A stretch of 47,734 nt of DNA from an uncultured Collinsella sp. (GCA_944321445.1 CALULJ010000013.1:1-47734), one strand, 5' to 3'. Shown: positions 15,946 to 24,724, counted from the stretch's first letter. Numbers and translations: made by a program. Notes: generated by a model from the sequence alone, not told the origin.

Positions 15946-16278
15946 ATGACGTTCGAAGAAATCCAGAAGGAAGCCCTTGCTTTTCGCGACAGGCGCGACT
16001 GGAAGCAGTTTCACAATCCTAAAGACCTGGCGATTTCTATCTCTCTTGAAGCCGCCGAGCTACTTGAATGTTTTCAGTGGACAGGAAGCAATCTCCAGCC
16101 CCATGATGCCGATGCCCTAAAGGACGAGCTGGCAGACGTCATAATCTATAGCATCTATCTTGCCGATACACTGGACCTGAACCTCACCCAGATTCTGCAA
16201 GACAAGATACGCAAAAACGCGTCCCACTACCCTGAAGACAAGGCGCGGGGCACAGCGAAGAAATATACAGAGCTCTAG
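15946..16278 (+). CDS. MazG-like nucleotide pyrophosphohydrolase
   Basis: Enzymes of this group hydrolyse (d)NTPs to the monophosphate and pyrophosphate. The 110-aa product is of the small RS21-C6/dCTPase type. The metal-binding signature is visible as SLEAAELLECFQW (the EExxE-type helix) followed by KDELADVIIYSIYLAD. GGAGG precedes the ATG by 5-6 bp. It converges with the GIY-YIG/DUF2075 gene with only 28 bp between stops. Pyrophosphohydrolases of this type occur both in housekeeping sanitation and in phage defence; the island setting suggests the latter, by inference. Confidence 0.88.
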   Translation: MTFEEIQKEALAFRDRRDWKQFHNPKDLAISISLEAAELLECFQWTGSNLQPHDADALKDELADVIIYSIYLADTLDLNLTQILQDKIRKNASHYPEDKARGTAKKYTEL

Positions 16279-16306
16279 CTAGCGATCCAGCAACTCTATG
16301 CTCAAG

Positions 16307-18394
16307 CTAATCGGCCGTCGGCATATACGCATCCTTCTGAGCAGCAAGCAGCGCCTTTTGAAGCTGCTCGTCCACTGCAAAAAGATACAGCCCATGAACA
16401 CCTCGCTTGAGCAGGACGTTCAGCTCATTGCAAAGGTTCTCGGTTGAATAATCGACAACGCCTCCACGGCGCATTTTCGCCTTACCATTTTCGCTTGCAC
16501 TTGGATCGAACACGATATGTCCGTCCCGATACGTAACCGATGGACCGATGATGACGCCGACGTAATTCAAATCGAAACCTTGAATCGTGTAGGTCGATCC
16601 AATCTCATCAATTGTCTCAGGCTTTTCCGCCCAAGCGGTCTCCTGCTCGAGCTCGGATCCTCCCATAGGAACCAGCTCATAGTTCCACGGATGACAGAAC
16701 CGATTGGGATTGCAATACTCGGCATCCTTTATAAACCCTGATGAATCATCTGGAGCCAATCCCATCGCCCAGGAGCCTGAGGCATCTTTATGCAACTCAA
16801 CACTCCAAAGCCCGTCTTTGGAATCCTCGTTCTTCTTGTTCTGCTTATATGGCCAATCGTAAGTCGCGACAATGCGGGATAGGCCTTTGTCGCCTTCAGC
16901 TTCAGCCTTCTCCCTAATTGCGCCGAACAGCTCGACAGGAGAATCGAAGACCTTTATTTCGTAAGGAACGCGAATCTCATCCCCGTCATCGTACTCGCCG
17001 GGATCCAGCGGAATAGAACTGATCTTCCTCCCGGCGGCAAAGTCCTCGATCCATGTCACGACTTCCTTGCTCGCAACAATACGAAACTGCCCATAGAGAC
17101 AAATCGATGTCCGCTTGATTGATATGCCCGAAGAAAGCTGAACGGGGGAATATACTCCTTCGTCGCGATTATCAAGCAGCACCTTAAGGTCATCGGGGTC
17201 CCAGCGCTGCGCCGTCTGCAGAATCTGATCGGGGTCGAACACCGCAATGGTAACTGCGGCGCGACGCATAATATCGAGCAGCATGTTCTTGCCAGAATAC
17301 CCCTGGTCGCCCTGTGTAAGAAGAAGGTGCGCCTCATCGACAAGAGCTACGCCGATATGCTTTGAAGGCAGTGTCACATCGGGCCTGTTGCTTTCTGGGT
17401 TCTTTTCGCTGTGCTTGTTGATAAAAGAGCTCGGCTTCATGACGCGTTCGTCAGACCTTTTCTGAATTCCAAGCTTTTTTGCAATCTGGTTGTACACATG
17501 CCGCTGCTCATTGTGTCTAACCAATAATACCGCATCTTGCTCAACGTCCGGTCCGAACTTCATGATGTCATCCACGTCGCCATTCGAAGCGGAATCTTCA
17601 AGCACAAGCTGCGCCAAACGATTGAACAAATGACTAATTAGTACGGTCTTGCCCGTACCCGCAGCGCCCTTGACCAGAATCAACCGGCCATAATCGCCAT
17701 CATTGATACCGTAATTCAAAATATCCTGGCGAGTATCATCTATCGCCCGAAGAATGAGATCTTCCGCCTTGTCCTGCTCGCGAGTAAGCTGATGAAACGG
17801 GGAAGCTTTGAAGAGAGCTGAATCACGTATGACCGCCTCAGATGGAAAGAGCGTCGGATTCTTCCGGTGAAGCTCAAGCCAAGCTGCAGAGAAGATCCGG
17901 TCGAGCTCATCATGCGTGTAATACAGCCCCTGTGCATTCGCACGACGATTGTTAACCTGCTTGACGGCGTCTACACCCAGCAGATATTGCATCATCCGAT
18001 TCTCGATATCGAGTGTAAGCGACTTATTAAAGTGTGGGTGGCCAATTACGAACTGCTTGACTGACCGCTTATTCTGCTTGATTCGGAAAGCAAATTCTCT
18101 CCAGTCATCACGGCTCCTCGCATCGGTAGTCAAATGTTGACGAGATCTCGAAACTATGTCATTCGTCTCGCCAACGTAAACCGCGAAGGTTGGCGATTCA
18201 GCATGGCTATCCCGATTTCCCCCATCCCTGCTAAGCACCTGGCAATACACTACATAAACAACGGGGTAGTCATAAAGATACGTACGCTCAAGCGGATTGA
18301 TATCCTGCGGTTGAAGCTCCTCAAACGAGCCATCGCGAAACATCCAATACTCGTATTCATGAATAATTGGCTTTTGCAGCTTCGCGCTTTTCAT
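16307..18394 (-). CDS. GIY-YIG nuclease-DUF2075 P-loop ATPase fusion
   Basis: The 695-aa product has two parts. Residues ~40-110 resemble a GIY-YIG nuclease (VVYVVYCQV, then FAVYVGETNDIVSRSRQHL). Residues ~210-690 form a DUF2075 helicase-like P-loop ATPase with Walker A VKGAAGTGKT, Walker B ALVDEAHLLL, a Q/S-rich motif VFDPDQILQ, and a C-terminal STYTIQGFDLNYVGVIIG motif like those of SF1 helicases. A nuclease fused to a helicase-type ATPase suggests action on nucleic acid, possibly restriction of foreign DNA. It is in the island with CRISPR and toxin-like genes, and is a single gene with a weak ribosome-binding site. Confidence 0.88.
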   Translation of the reverse strand: MKSAKLQKPIIHEYEYWMFRDGSFEELQPQDINPLERTYLYDYPVVYVVYCQVLSRDGGNRDSHAESPTFAVYVGETNDIVSRSRQHLTTDARSRDDWREFAFRIKQNKRSVKQFVIGHPHFNKSLTLDIENRMMQYLLGVDAVKQVNNRRANAQGLYYTHDELDRIFSAAWLELHRKNPTLFPSEAVIRDSALFKASPFHQLTREQDKAEDLILRAIDDTRQDILNYGINDGDYGRLILVKGAAGTGKTVLISHLFNRLAQLVLEDSASNGDVDDIMKFGPDVEQDAVLLVRHNEQRHVYNQIAKKLGIQKRSDERVMKPSSFINKHSEKNPESNRPDVTLPSKHIGVALVDEAHLLLTQGDQGYSGKNMLLDIMRRAAVTIAVFDPDQILQTAQRWDPDDLKVLLDNRDEGVYSPVQLSSGISIKRTSICLYGQFRIVASKEVVTWIEDFAAGRKISSIPLDPGEYDDGDEIRVPYEIKVFDSPVELFGAIREKAEAEGDKGLSRIVATYDWPYKQNKKNEDSKDGLWSVELHKDASGSWAMGLAPDDSSGFIKDAEYCNPNRFCHPWNYELVPMGGSELEQETAWAEKPETIDEIGSTYTIQGFDLNYVGVIIGPSVTYRDGHIVFDPSASENGKAKMRRGGVVDYSTENLCNELNVLLKRGVHGLYLFAVDEQLQKALLAAQKDAYMPTAD

Positions 18395-18547
18395 CTCACA
18401 TATCCAATCGGCTCAAAACGTCGTTCTCGCTCTGAATTGTATGTCAAAAAACTGAGTTGGATGCCTGCCCGCGAGCATATACAACTCGTCGTCCTGCAGT
18501 GCTACCATACTCCCGGACATATCCCTACTAAAACAGGAGGCATCCCT

Positions 18548-19939
18548 ATGGAGCGTCCGAACGCATGGAAGAAGTACGGCGACGCCGACGTCGCCGAGCT
18601 CGAGCGCCTGTGCGCCGACTACCGCGCCTTCATCAGCGCGAACAAAACCGAGCGTGAGTGCGTGGCCGCCGGCGTCAAGCTGGCCGAGGCCGCGGGCTAC
18701 GTGAGCCTCGAGGCCGCCGTGGCGGAAGGGTGCGCCCTCACCGCCGGCAGCAAGGTCTACGCCGTGTGCCACAACAAGACCCTCATGCTCGTGAACCTAG
18801 GCTCCGCGCCCCTCGAGCAGGGCGTAAACATCCTGGGTGCGCACGTCGACTCCCCGCGCCTCGACCTCAAGCAGAACCCGCTCTACGAGGCCGGCGACAT
18901 GGCCTACCTCGACACGCACTATTACGGCGGCGTGAAGGCCTACCACTGGGTGGCCACCCCGCTCGCCATCCACGGCGTCATCTGCAAGAAGGACGGCACC
19001 ACCGTTGAGGTCGCCGTGGGCGAGGACGCCGCAGACCCCGTGTTCTGCATCTCCGACCTGCTGATCCACCTGGCCTCCGACCAGCTGAAGAAGCCTGCCT
19101 CCGAGGCCGTCGACCACGAGAATCTCGACGTCATCGTGGCCGGCCGTCCCGTGGTCATCGAGGGCGACGACGAGCCCAAAGAGCCCGTCAAGCAGATGCT
19201 CCTGAACATCCTGTCCGACAAGTACGGCATCACCGAGGAGGACTTCCTCTCCGCCGAGCTCGAGGTCGTGCCCGCCGGCGCCGCCCGCGAGATGGGACTC
19301 GACCGCTCCATGATCTTGGGCTACGGCCAGGACGACCGCGTGTGCGCCTACACTTCGCTCGCCGCGCAGCTGGATGTGCCGACCGTCGAGCGCACCTCCG
19401 TCACGCTGCTCGTGGACAAGGAGGAGATCGGCTCCGTGGGCGCCTCCGGCATGACGAGCCGCTTCTTTGAGAACACCATGGCCGAGATCCTCGAGCTCGC
19501 CGGCCAGGGCGGTCCGCTGGCGCTGCGCCGCTGCCTTGCCAACTCGCGCATGCTTTCCTCCGACGTGTCCGCCGGCTTCGATGCGCTCTACGCCGACCGC
19601 TTCGAGAAGAAGAACGCCGCCATCATGGGCCACGGCCTGTGCTTCAACAAGTACACCGGCGCGCGCGGCAAGTCCGGCTCCAACGACGCCGACGCCGAGT
19701 ACATGGCGCTCGTCCGCGACATCATGGACGAGGCCGGCGTGGACTTCCAGACCTGCGAGCTCGGCCGCATCGGCGCGGGTGGCGGCGGCACGATCGCCTA
19801 CATCCTGGCCGAGTACGGCATGGACGTCATCGACTCCGGCGTGGCGGTGCTCTCCATGCACTCCCTGTGGGAGGTCACCAACAAGGCCGACGTCTACGAG
19901 GCCTACAAGGGCTACAAGGCGTTCATCGAGCGCGCGTAG
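18548..19939 (+). CDS. M18 family aminopeptidase
   Basis: This is a cytosolic, metal-dependent aminopeptidase (463 aa) that removes N-terminal residues, in the family usually preferring acidic ones. Metal ligands and catalytic motifs are seen in order: GAHVDSPRLDLK, DTHYYGGVKAYHW, LLVDKEEIGSVGASG, GHGLCFNKYTGARGKSGSNDADAE and VAVLSMHSLWEV. The start at 18548 follows AGGAGG; the longer upstream in-frame frame lacks any support and overlaps the DUF2075 gene. It is GC-rich with uniform codon use and marks the return to backbone sequence. A terminator follows. Confidence 0.95.
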   Translation: MERPNAWKKYGDADVAELERLCADYRAFISANKTERECVAAGVKLAEAAGYVSLEAAVAEGCALTAGSKVYAVCHNKTLMLVNLGSAPLEQGVNILGAHVDSPRLDLKQNPLYEAGDMAYLDTHYYGGVKAYHWVATPLAIHGVICKKDGTTVEVAVGEDAADPVFCISDLLIHLASDQLKKPASEAVDHENLDVIVAGRPVVIEGDDEPKEPVKQMLLNILSDKYGITEEDFLSAELEVVPAGAAREMGLDRSMILGYGQDDRVCAYTSLAAQLDVPTVERTSVTLLVDKEEIGSVGASGMTSRFFENTMAEILELAGQGGPLALRRCLANSRMLSSDVSAGFDALYADRFEKKNAAIMGHGLCFNKYTGARGKSGSNDADAEYMALVRDIMDEAGVDFQTCELGRIGAGGGGTIAYILAEYGMDVIDSGVAVLSMHSLWEVTNKADVYEAYKGYKAFIERA

Positions 19940-19963
19940 GCGCTCACCGCAATTAGGTGTTCA

Positions 19964-19999
19964 GGGCTCCGCAGTGCACGTGCGCTGCGGAGCCCTTTT
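19964..19999 (+). terminator. Rho-independent terminator after the M18 aminopeptidase
   Basis: GGGCTCCGCAG and its exact complement form an 11-bp stem with a 10-nt loop. TTTTGTTG follows on the plus strand, 24 bp after the stop codon. Confidence 0.93.
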
Positions 20000-20011
20000 G
20001 TTGTCTCTGTC

Positions 20012-21004
20012 TTAGCCATTGCGGATGGCGTCGAGGATCTCCGCGCAGCGCACCGAGGCCGCAGGCGGCATGATGGGGCTTTCCCCGGCACCCGTGCGCA
20101 CAAGACCGCAGAAGTGCGCGATCTGCGGATAGAAGTCATCCACTTCATACGGCATACGTACCTCGCGTGGCTCGGCGTCAACCGGGCATGCAATGCGCAG
20201 CGCGTCGGGGCGATGCGGCAGGTTGACCTCGATGACGCCCTTGGTGCCCACCACGCGCGCCGTCCGCGGGCCGGGGCGATCGCAGCCGCACTCCAGCAGC
20301 GCCGTCACACCGTTGGGCGCCGCAAACTCCGCGCGGTCCCACACGTCCACGCCGTGCACGCAAGCGCGCTCCACGCGTGTGACCGCCAGATCTGCCGGCA
20401 GCAGGTCCGCAAGCCAGCTTGCGCAGTACGTGCCCATATCCAGCAGCACGCCGCCTTGCACCGGGTCGAAGTAATACGACGACGCCTCGAGCGCCTGCAG
20501 GTCCGCCTCCCCCAGCAGCCGCGCCTCCACACGCGTGACCTCGCCGATGGCACCGGCATCTAACAGGCGGCGCAGTTCGCGGTACGCCGGCTCAAAGCGC
20601 ACCTTCATGGCCTCCATGAACAGCGCACCGTGCGCGTGCGACACAGCCGCAACCTCGCGCATCTCGGTAGCCGAAAGCATCGCCGGCTTTTCGCACAGCA
20701 CCGCCTTGCCCGCTTCCAGCGTGCGAAGCGCCCACATGTGATGCAGCCCATGCGGCAGTGCCAGGTAGATGGCATCGATATCGGAATCTGCAAGCAGCTG
20801 CCGGTGGCCGGAGTCTTCCCCATCGACATCCGTGTAGACGCGCTCGACGCCGAATTCCCGCGCGAACGCTTCCGCCTTAGCGGGCGTACGGCAGCTGATG
20901 GCCGCAAGCACGCTTCCCGGCTCGTGCGCCAAGCTCCTCGCAAAGCGGTGCGCGATGCCGCCCGCCCCTAGGATTCCCCAACATATTGCTGCTCGTTGCG
21001 CCAT
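20012..21004 (-). CDS. Gfo/Idh/MocA family oxidoreductase
   Basis: This is an NAD(P)-dependent sugar-type dehydrogenase (330 aa). The Rossmann motif is GILGAGGIAHRFARSL near residue 8. The family signature is AGKAVLCEKPAMLS, in which Lys is the catalytic residue, with LPHGLHH before it. The C-terminal domain contains the substrate-site stretch GGVLLDMGTYCASWLADLL. The start at 21004 (MAQRAAICWGILG) is preferred over 21091, which would overlap the yaaA start region. The substrate cannot be inferred. It is divergent from yaaA with 89 bp between them. Confidence 0.9.
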   Translation of the reverse strand: MAQRAAICWGILGAGGIAHRFARSLAHEPGSVLAAISCRTPAKAEAFAREFGVERVYTDVDGEDSGHRQLLADSDIDAIYLALPHGLHHMWALRTLEAGKAVLCEKPAMLSATEMREVAAVSHAHGALFMEAMKVRFEPAYRELRRLLDAGAIGEVTRVEARLLGEADLQALEASSYYFDPVQGGVLLDMGTYCASWLADLLPADLAVTRVERACVHGVDVWDRAEFAAPNGVTALLECGCDRPGPRTARVVGTKGVIEVNLPHRPDALRIACPVDAEPREVRMPYEVDDFYPQIAHFCGLVRTGAGESPIMPPAASVRCAEILDAIRNG

Positions 21005-21093
21005 TGTGCCGACCTTTCGCCCGTGTGCCCGCTCCACTCGCACGGGACGCTTCGTGATACTGTAAACCATACCCGTATCTGTCAGGAGCACCC

Positions 21094-21909
21094 ATGCTGC
21101 AGGTCATCATCTCCCCCGCCAAGCAAATGCGCGTCGCCGCCGACACGTTCGCACCGCGCGGCATCCCGCCGTTCCCCGCGCGCACCGAACGGCTGTACCG
21201 CGAACTCGTTGCCATCGAGCGCGCGCAGGGCCCCGAAGGCCTGCGCAGCCTGTGGCGCGTGAACGATAAGCTGCTAGCCGAGAATATCGACCGCCTGCAC
21301 GACTTTGTGCCCGTGCGCGACGACGCGCAACTCGACGACCCGCTTGTCGCGCGCGCCGTCTCCCCCGCCGTGTTCTCGTACGTGGGCATCCAGTACCGCA
21401 GCATGGCGCCCGAGGTCATGGGGTTCACCGAGCTCGAATGGCTGCAGGAGCACCTGTGGATTCTCTCGGGCTTCTACGGCTGCGTACGGCCCTTCGATGC
21501 CGTGGTGCCCTATCGGCTCGAGATGGGCGCCAAGCTTGCCGTTGATGGAGCGCGCGACCTCTATGCCTTCTGGGGCGATGTGCTGGCACAGGCGATCTGC
21601 GCCGTCGACGACCCCACGACCGTCGTCAACCTAGCAAGCGTTGAGTACGCGAAGGCCGTACTACCCCACCTGCCCGAGAGTACACGGGTTGTGACCTGCA
21701 TCTTCGGTGAAGACCTGCGAAACGGCCGCCCCGTACAGCGCGCCACAGCAAGCAAGATCGCTCGTGGCTCTATGGTCCGCTGGATGGCCGAGCACGGCAC
21801 CGTAGACGCCCGCGACCTCGAGCACTTCGACGTGGGCTACACCCTCGCACCAGACCTGTGCAGCGAGCGCAACCGCGAACGTGTCCTCGTGTTCATGCAC
21901 ACCCCATAG
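21094..21909 (+). CDS. yaaA: Peroxide stress protein YaaA (UPF0246)
   Basis: In E. coli, YaaA lowers free intracellular iron and limits oxidative DNA damage under peroxide stress. The 271-aa product begins with the family signature MLQVIISPAKQM. It contains SPAVFSYVGIQYRSM, LWILSGFYGCVRPFDAVVPYRLEMG, VVNLASVEYAKAV and KIARGSMVRWMAEHG, all characteristic. Length is slightly above the usual ~257. It stands alone with GGAG upstream of the ATG. Confidence 0.93.
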   Translation: MLQVIISPAKQMRVAADTFAPRGIPPFPARTERLYRELVAIERAQGPEGLRSLWRVNDKLLAENIDRLHDFVPVRDDAQLDDPLVARAVSPAVFSYVGIQYRSMAPEVMGFTELEWLQEHLWILSGFYGCVRPFDAVVPYRLEMGAKLAVDGARDLYAFWGDVLAQAICAVDDPTTVVNLASVEYAKAVLPHLPESTRVVTCIFGEDLRNGRPVQRATASKIARGSMVRWMAEHGTVDARDLEHFDVGYTLAPDLCSERNRERVLVFMHTP

Positions 21910-21990
21910 CACCTGGAACGGCGACTGGCTAGTCCAGCCCCAAAGCCATCCATCTTTTCACGCCAAGAGCCGTAGATCCAGCGGCAACTT

Positions 21991-22194
21991 GTGCGTCAGT
22001 TTTTGCAGGTTTTTCCGACTTGTAGACTCCCTCAATTCGGACCTACGAAGTAGCCCACGTTTCTGCATGCTCACGGCAGCAAATCCGCAGGTCGCGAAAC
22101 GCTCCTTCATGCCATTTTTCCGAGCGCCATATTTCTGCAGTCTACAAGTTGGAAAAACCTGCAATTGTAGGCAGTCCTGCTGCCACTGACGCAC
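21991..22194. repeat. 204-bp inverted-repeat element (MITE-like or hairpin repeat)
   Basis: The outer ends are a perfect 10-bp inverted repeat: GTGCGTCAGT at 21991-22000 and its complement at 22185-22194. Nested inside are 26-bp arms at 22003-22028 and 22139-22164 with one mismatch (TTGCAGGTTTTTCC... ). The centre is about 110 bp without a gene. It lies between the convergent ends of yaaA and the DUF6054-like gene. Nothing in it encodes a transposase, so it could be a non-autonomous element or a structured RNA. Confidence 0.7.
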
Positions 22195-22267
22195 GATTAC
22201 CGTCCCAGCACCATAGGAATGCGCCCAGAATCACGCCAGCCGGCACCGATTTGCATCATGCTTACTC

Positions 22268-22600
22268 TCACTCGTAGCCGGCGTCGCGCATTGCGTGCTC
22301 GAAGTCCTCGGCAAAGCACTTGTCTGCGCCGAGCCGAATGTTGAGTGCGCCCCCTCCCGCGCCCGCGGGAATCGCCTCCACGCGCGAGCAGGCGTCGTCG
22401 CCCGTTACCACAATGGTCAGGCTTGTGTAGTCACCGGTGCGCAGGAAGTACTTCTCGATTACGATGACGTAGAGCTCCGCGTCGCCCAAGCTGTGTTCGA
22501 GCTTGCCCGCGACCTCAACCGACACGCCAAGCTGCGTGATAGCGCGGCGAACAAGCGCCTTCGCATCCTCAAAAGCAAGATTTGTCTCAAGCTCAACCAT
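22268..22600 (-). CDS. DUF6054-like small protein
   Basis: The 110-aa product (MVELETNLAFEDAKALVRRAITQLGVSVEVAGKLEHSLGDAELYVIVIEKYFLRTGDYTSLTIVVTGDD...) resembles the DUF6054 family. Its signature is a central strand VIVIEKYFLRTGDYTSLTIVV and a glycine-rich loop AGAGGGALNIRLGADK. It is cytosolic with no enzymatic motif and its function is unknown. It follows the EF-hand-like membrane protein gene by 9 bp on the same strand, so the two are likely co-transcribed. Confidence 0.75.
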   Translation of the reverse strand: MVELETNLAFEDAKALVRRAITQLGVSVEVAGKLEHSLGDAELYVIVIEKYFLRTGDYTSLTIVVTGDDACSRVEAIPAGAGGGALNIRLGADKCFAEDFEHAMRDAGYE

Positions 22601-22609
22601 CGCGACCTC

Positions 22610-22813
22610 CTAGCGTCCTCCCAGCGTGCCCAGCACGCACACTAGAGCAACGACCACTGCTACGACAACCAGAAAGCACCCGCAACCACATCCCCCGCTG
22701 TCCCGCGAGCCACCGCTATGGCGCGAGAGCTCGTTCACGAGCATCTCGGTGATGGCGCCGTCGCCCATACCGACGCGCCCGTCACGGTTCCAATCGAGCG
22801 GATGATGCGCCAC
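22610..22813 (-). CDS. Small EF-hand-like single-pass membrane protein
   Basis: This is a 67-aa protein. Residues 7-18 (DWNRDGRVGMGD) fit a calcium-binding EF-hand/dockerin-type loop (D-x-N-x-D-G-x-V-x-x-x-D). A glycine-serine linker, a GCGCGC cysteine cluster and one hydrophobic helix (FLVVVAVVVALVCVLGTL) follow. It could sense or bind a divalent cation near the membrane; that is inference. The start at 22813 follows AAGG purines. It is paired with the DUF6054-like gene. Confidence 0.75.
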   Translation of the reverse strand: MAHHPLDWNRDGRVGMGDGAITEMLVNELSRHSGGSRDSGGCGCGCFLVVVAVVVALVCVLGTLGGR

Positions 22814-23013
22814 GGTCTACCCCTTCCTGCCTTAGGTCGAGTATATGCGCCTCACGAGCCACACGGCCGGCAATCCGCAAGCGCAAACTTCGCGCGTCCC
22901 GGCGGCAATCACAAAGACGACCCGTCCGCCATCGAGCATTTGGAGAACGAACATGGCCTATAACGCACTGGTCACTTCGCGCGATATCTCGAACCTCAAA
23001 CGGACAAACGGGC

Positions 23014-23135
23014 TATAATCTAACCCGACAATCGCATATCACGGGGAGCTTGCAGGACACCACGGCAGGCTGAGAGGGGGCGCGTCCCGTCCCGACCCGA
23101 CGAACCTGATATGGGTAATGCCAGCGAAGGGAGAA
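23014..23135 (+). promoter_or_regulatory. TPP riboswitch and promoter of thiC
   Basis: A TATAAT -10 hexamer lies at 23014-23019. The TPP-aptamer (Thi box) signatures follow: ACGGGGAGC near 23041, GGCTGAGAGGGGGC near 23068, CCCGACCCGACGAACCTGA near 23091, and ATGGGTAATGCCAGCGAAGGGA ending at about 23132. The aptamer ends a few bases before the thiC start, and its last purines (AAGGGAG) double as the ribosome-binding site. Control is therefore most likely at translation initiation, with TPP closing the site. Confidence 0.95.
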
Positions 23136-23140
23136 TGTGT

Positions 23141-24472
23141 ATGGATACATCTACCGAAAAGAGTCTTGTCACCCAGCTCGACTACGCGCGGGCGGGCATC
23201 ATCACCGATGCCATGCGCGCCGTCGCCGAGCGCGAGGGCCGCGACCCGGAGTTCATCCGCGCCGGCGTGGCCGCCGGGCGCATCGCCATTCCGGCGAACA
23301 TCCGTCACCTGGAGATGGGGCTCGAGCCGCGTGGTGTGGGCGCCGGGCTTTCCACCAAGGTGAATGTCAACCTGGGCATCTCGGGCGACGTCGCCAATGC
23401 CGACGTGGAGTGGGAGAAGGTGGCAACCGCGGAAAGGTTCGGCGCGGACGCCATCATGGACCTCTCCAATTCCGGCAAGACGCGCTTCTTCCGCCAGGAG
23501 CTCGTGCAGAAGACCCCGCTCATGGTGGGCACCGTGCCCATGTACGACGCCATCGGCTACATGGAAAAGCCGCTCGTCGAGCTCACGGTCGACGACCTGC
23601 TCGAGGTCACGCGCGCGCATGCCGAGGACGGCGTGGACTTCCTCACCATCCACTGCGGCATCAACAAGAGCGTCATCAAGACGTTCAAGGAGACCGGCCG
23701 CCTCATGAACATCGTGAGCCGCGGCGGGTCGCTGCTGTTCGGCTGGATGGAGGTCACCGGCAACGAGAATCCCTTCTATGAGTACTACGACGAGATCCTG
23801 AAGATTTGCCACGAGTACGACGTGACCATCTCGCTGGGCGATTCGTGCCGCCCGGGCTGCCTCTACGACGCGAACGACGCCACCGAGACCGCCGAGATGA
23901 TCGAGCTCGGCAAGCTCACGAAGCGCGCGTGGGACGCCGGCGTACAGGTGATGATCGAGGGCCCCGGCCACATGGCCATCAACGAGATCGCCGCCAACGT
24001 CGAGCTGCAAAAGCGCCTGTGCCACGGCGCACCCTACTACGTGCTGGGGCCACTCGTCACCGACATCGGCGTGGGCTATGACCACATCACCGCGGCCATC
24101 GGCGGCGCCATCAGCGCGAGCGCGGGCGCGGACTTCCTGTGCTACGTGACGCCGGCCGAGCACCTGTGCCTGCCGGACGCCAAGGACGTGCTGGATGGCC
24201 TCATCGCCACGAAGATCGCCGCGCACGCAGCCGACATCGCCAAGGGCGTACCCGGTGCGCGCGATGTGGATGACCGCATGGGTGACGCGCGTCGCCGCCT
24301 TGCGTGGGACGAGATGTGGCAGTACGCGCTCGATCCGGTGACGTCCAAGGCTCGCTATGAGGCCTCCCCCGCAAGCACCGAGGGCACCTGCACCATGTGC
24401 GGCAAGATGTGTGCGGTGCGCACGGTCAACAAGGTGTTCGAGGGCACGACGATCGACCTCGACGCGCAGTAG
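23141..24472 (+). CDS. thiC: Phosphomethylpyrimidine synthase ThiC
   Basis: ThiC is a radical SAM enzyme that converts aminoimidazole ribotide to hydroxymethylpyrimidine phosphate. The 443-aa product has the conserved NVNLGISGD, DLSNSGKTRFFR, HCGINKSVIKTF, SLGDSCRPGCLYDANDATE, EGPGHMAINEI and DIGVGYDHITAAIGGA blocks. The C-terminal iron-sulfur motif is CTMCGKMC. The start at 23141 is chosen for spacing from the AAGGGAG of the riboswitch; starts at 23135 and 23111 are possible but overlap that site. It provides the pyrimidine half of thiamine for ThiD and ThiE. Confidence 0.97.
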   Translation: MDTSTEKSLVTQLDYARAGIITDAMRAVAEREGRDPEFIRAGVAAGRIAIPANIRHLEMGLEPRGVGAGLSTKVNVNLGISGDVANADVEWEKVATAERFGADAIMDLSNSGKTRFFRQELVQKTPLMVGTVPMYDAIGYMEKPLVELTVDDLLEVTRAHAEDGVDFLTIHCGINKSVIKTFKETGRLMNIVSRGGSLLFGWMEVTGNENPFYEYYDEILKICHEYDVTISLGDSCRPGCLYDANDATETAEMIELGKLTKRAWDAGVQVMIEGPGHMAINEIAANVELQKRLCHGAPYYVLGPLVTDIGVGYDHITAAIGGAISASAGADFLCYVTPAEHLCLPDAKDVLDGLIATKIAAHAADIAKGVPGARDVDDRMGDARRRLAWDEMWQYALDPVTSKARYEASPASTEGTCTMCGKMCAVRTVNKVFEGTTIDLDAQ

Positions 24473-24481
24473 GTCGTTCGG

Positions 24482-24572
24482 GCGGAGGGCGGGCATATCG
24501 CCCCGTCCTCAAACAGCTTCGCTCGCTGCGCTCGCTCAGAACTGCGGGCGGGACGATACGCCCGCCCTCCGC
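24482..24572. repeat. Long GC-rich inverted repeat between thiC and thiM
   Basis: GCGGAGGGCGGGC at 24482-24494 is repeated in exact inverse at 24560-24572, about 65 bp apart. The region between holds partly complementary sequence. It could end thiC transcription or be a dispersed repeat. No second TPP aptamer is seen in the 252 bp before thiM, and no ORF there is convincing. Confidence 0.65.
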
Positions 24573-24724
24573 ATAACGGCAACGTTGTGCGCGGCGAGGT
24601 CGATCGGCGTGGCGCGACACTCGCTGACGCGATGCGGTAGCTGGGATTGTTGTTGGAGCGATTTGCCTATAGGTGGGGCGAGCTGCTTGAGACGGAAACT
24701 CATGTTTTGGAAGGATGACTTCTT

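Noticed and set aside
16307..18394. The DUF2075 protein as a homing endonuclease on the basis of its GIY-YIG domain
   Set aside because: There is no intron or intein context, and the large P-loop ATPase part points to a nuclease-helicase type protein instead.
18797..19861. A long minus-strand frame opposite the M18 aminopeptidase, and similar ones opposite thiC (23039-24496), thiM (24536-25420) and the Y-family polymerase (34240-36111)
   Set aside because: All are Ala/Gly/Arg/His/Val-rich mirror frames of strongly biased genes without ribosome-binding sites or family motifs.
24573..24724. A second TPP riboswitch upstream of thiM
   Set aside because: None of the conserved aptamer blocks (CTGAGA, ACCTGA, the downstream G-rich block) is present.
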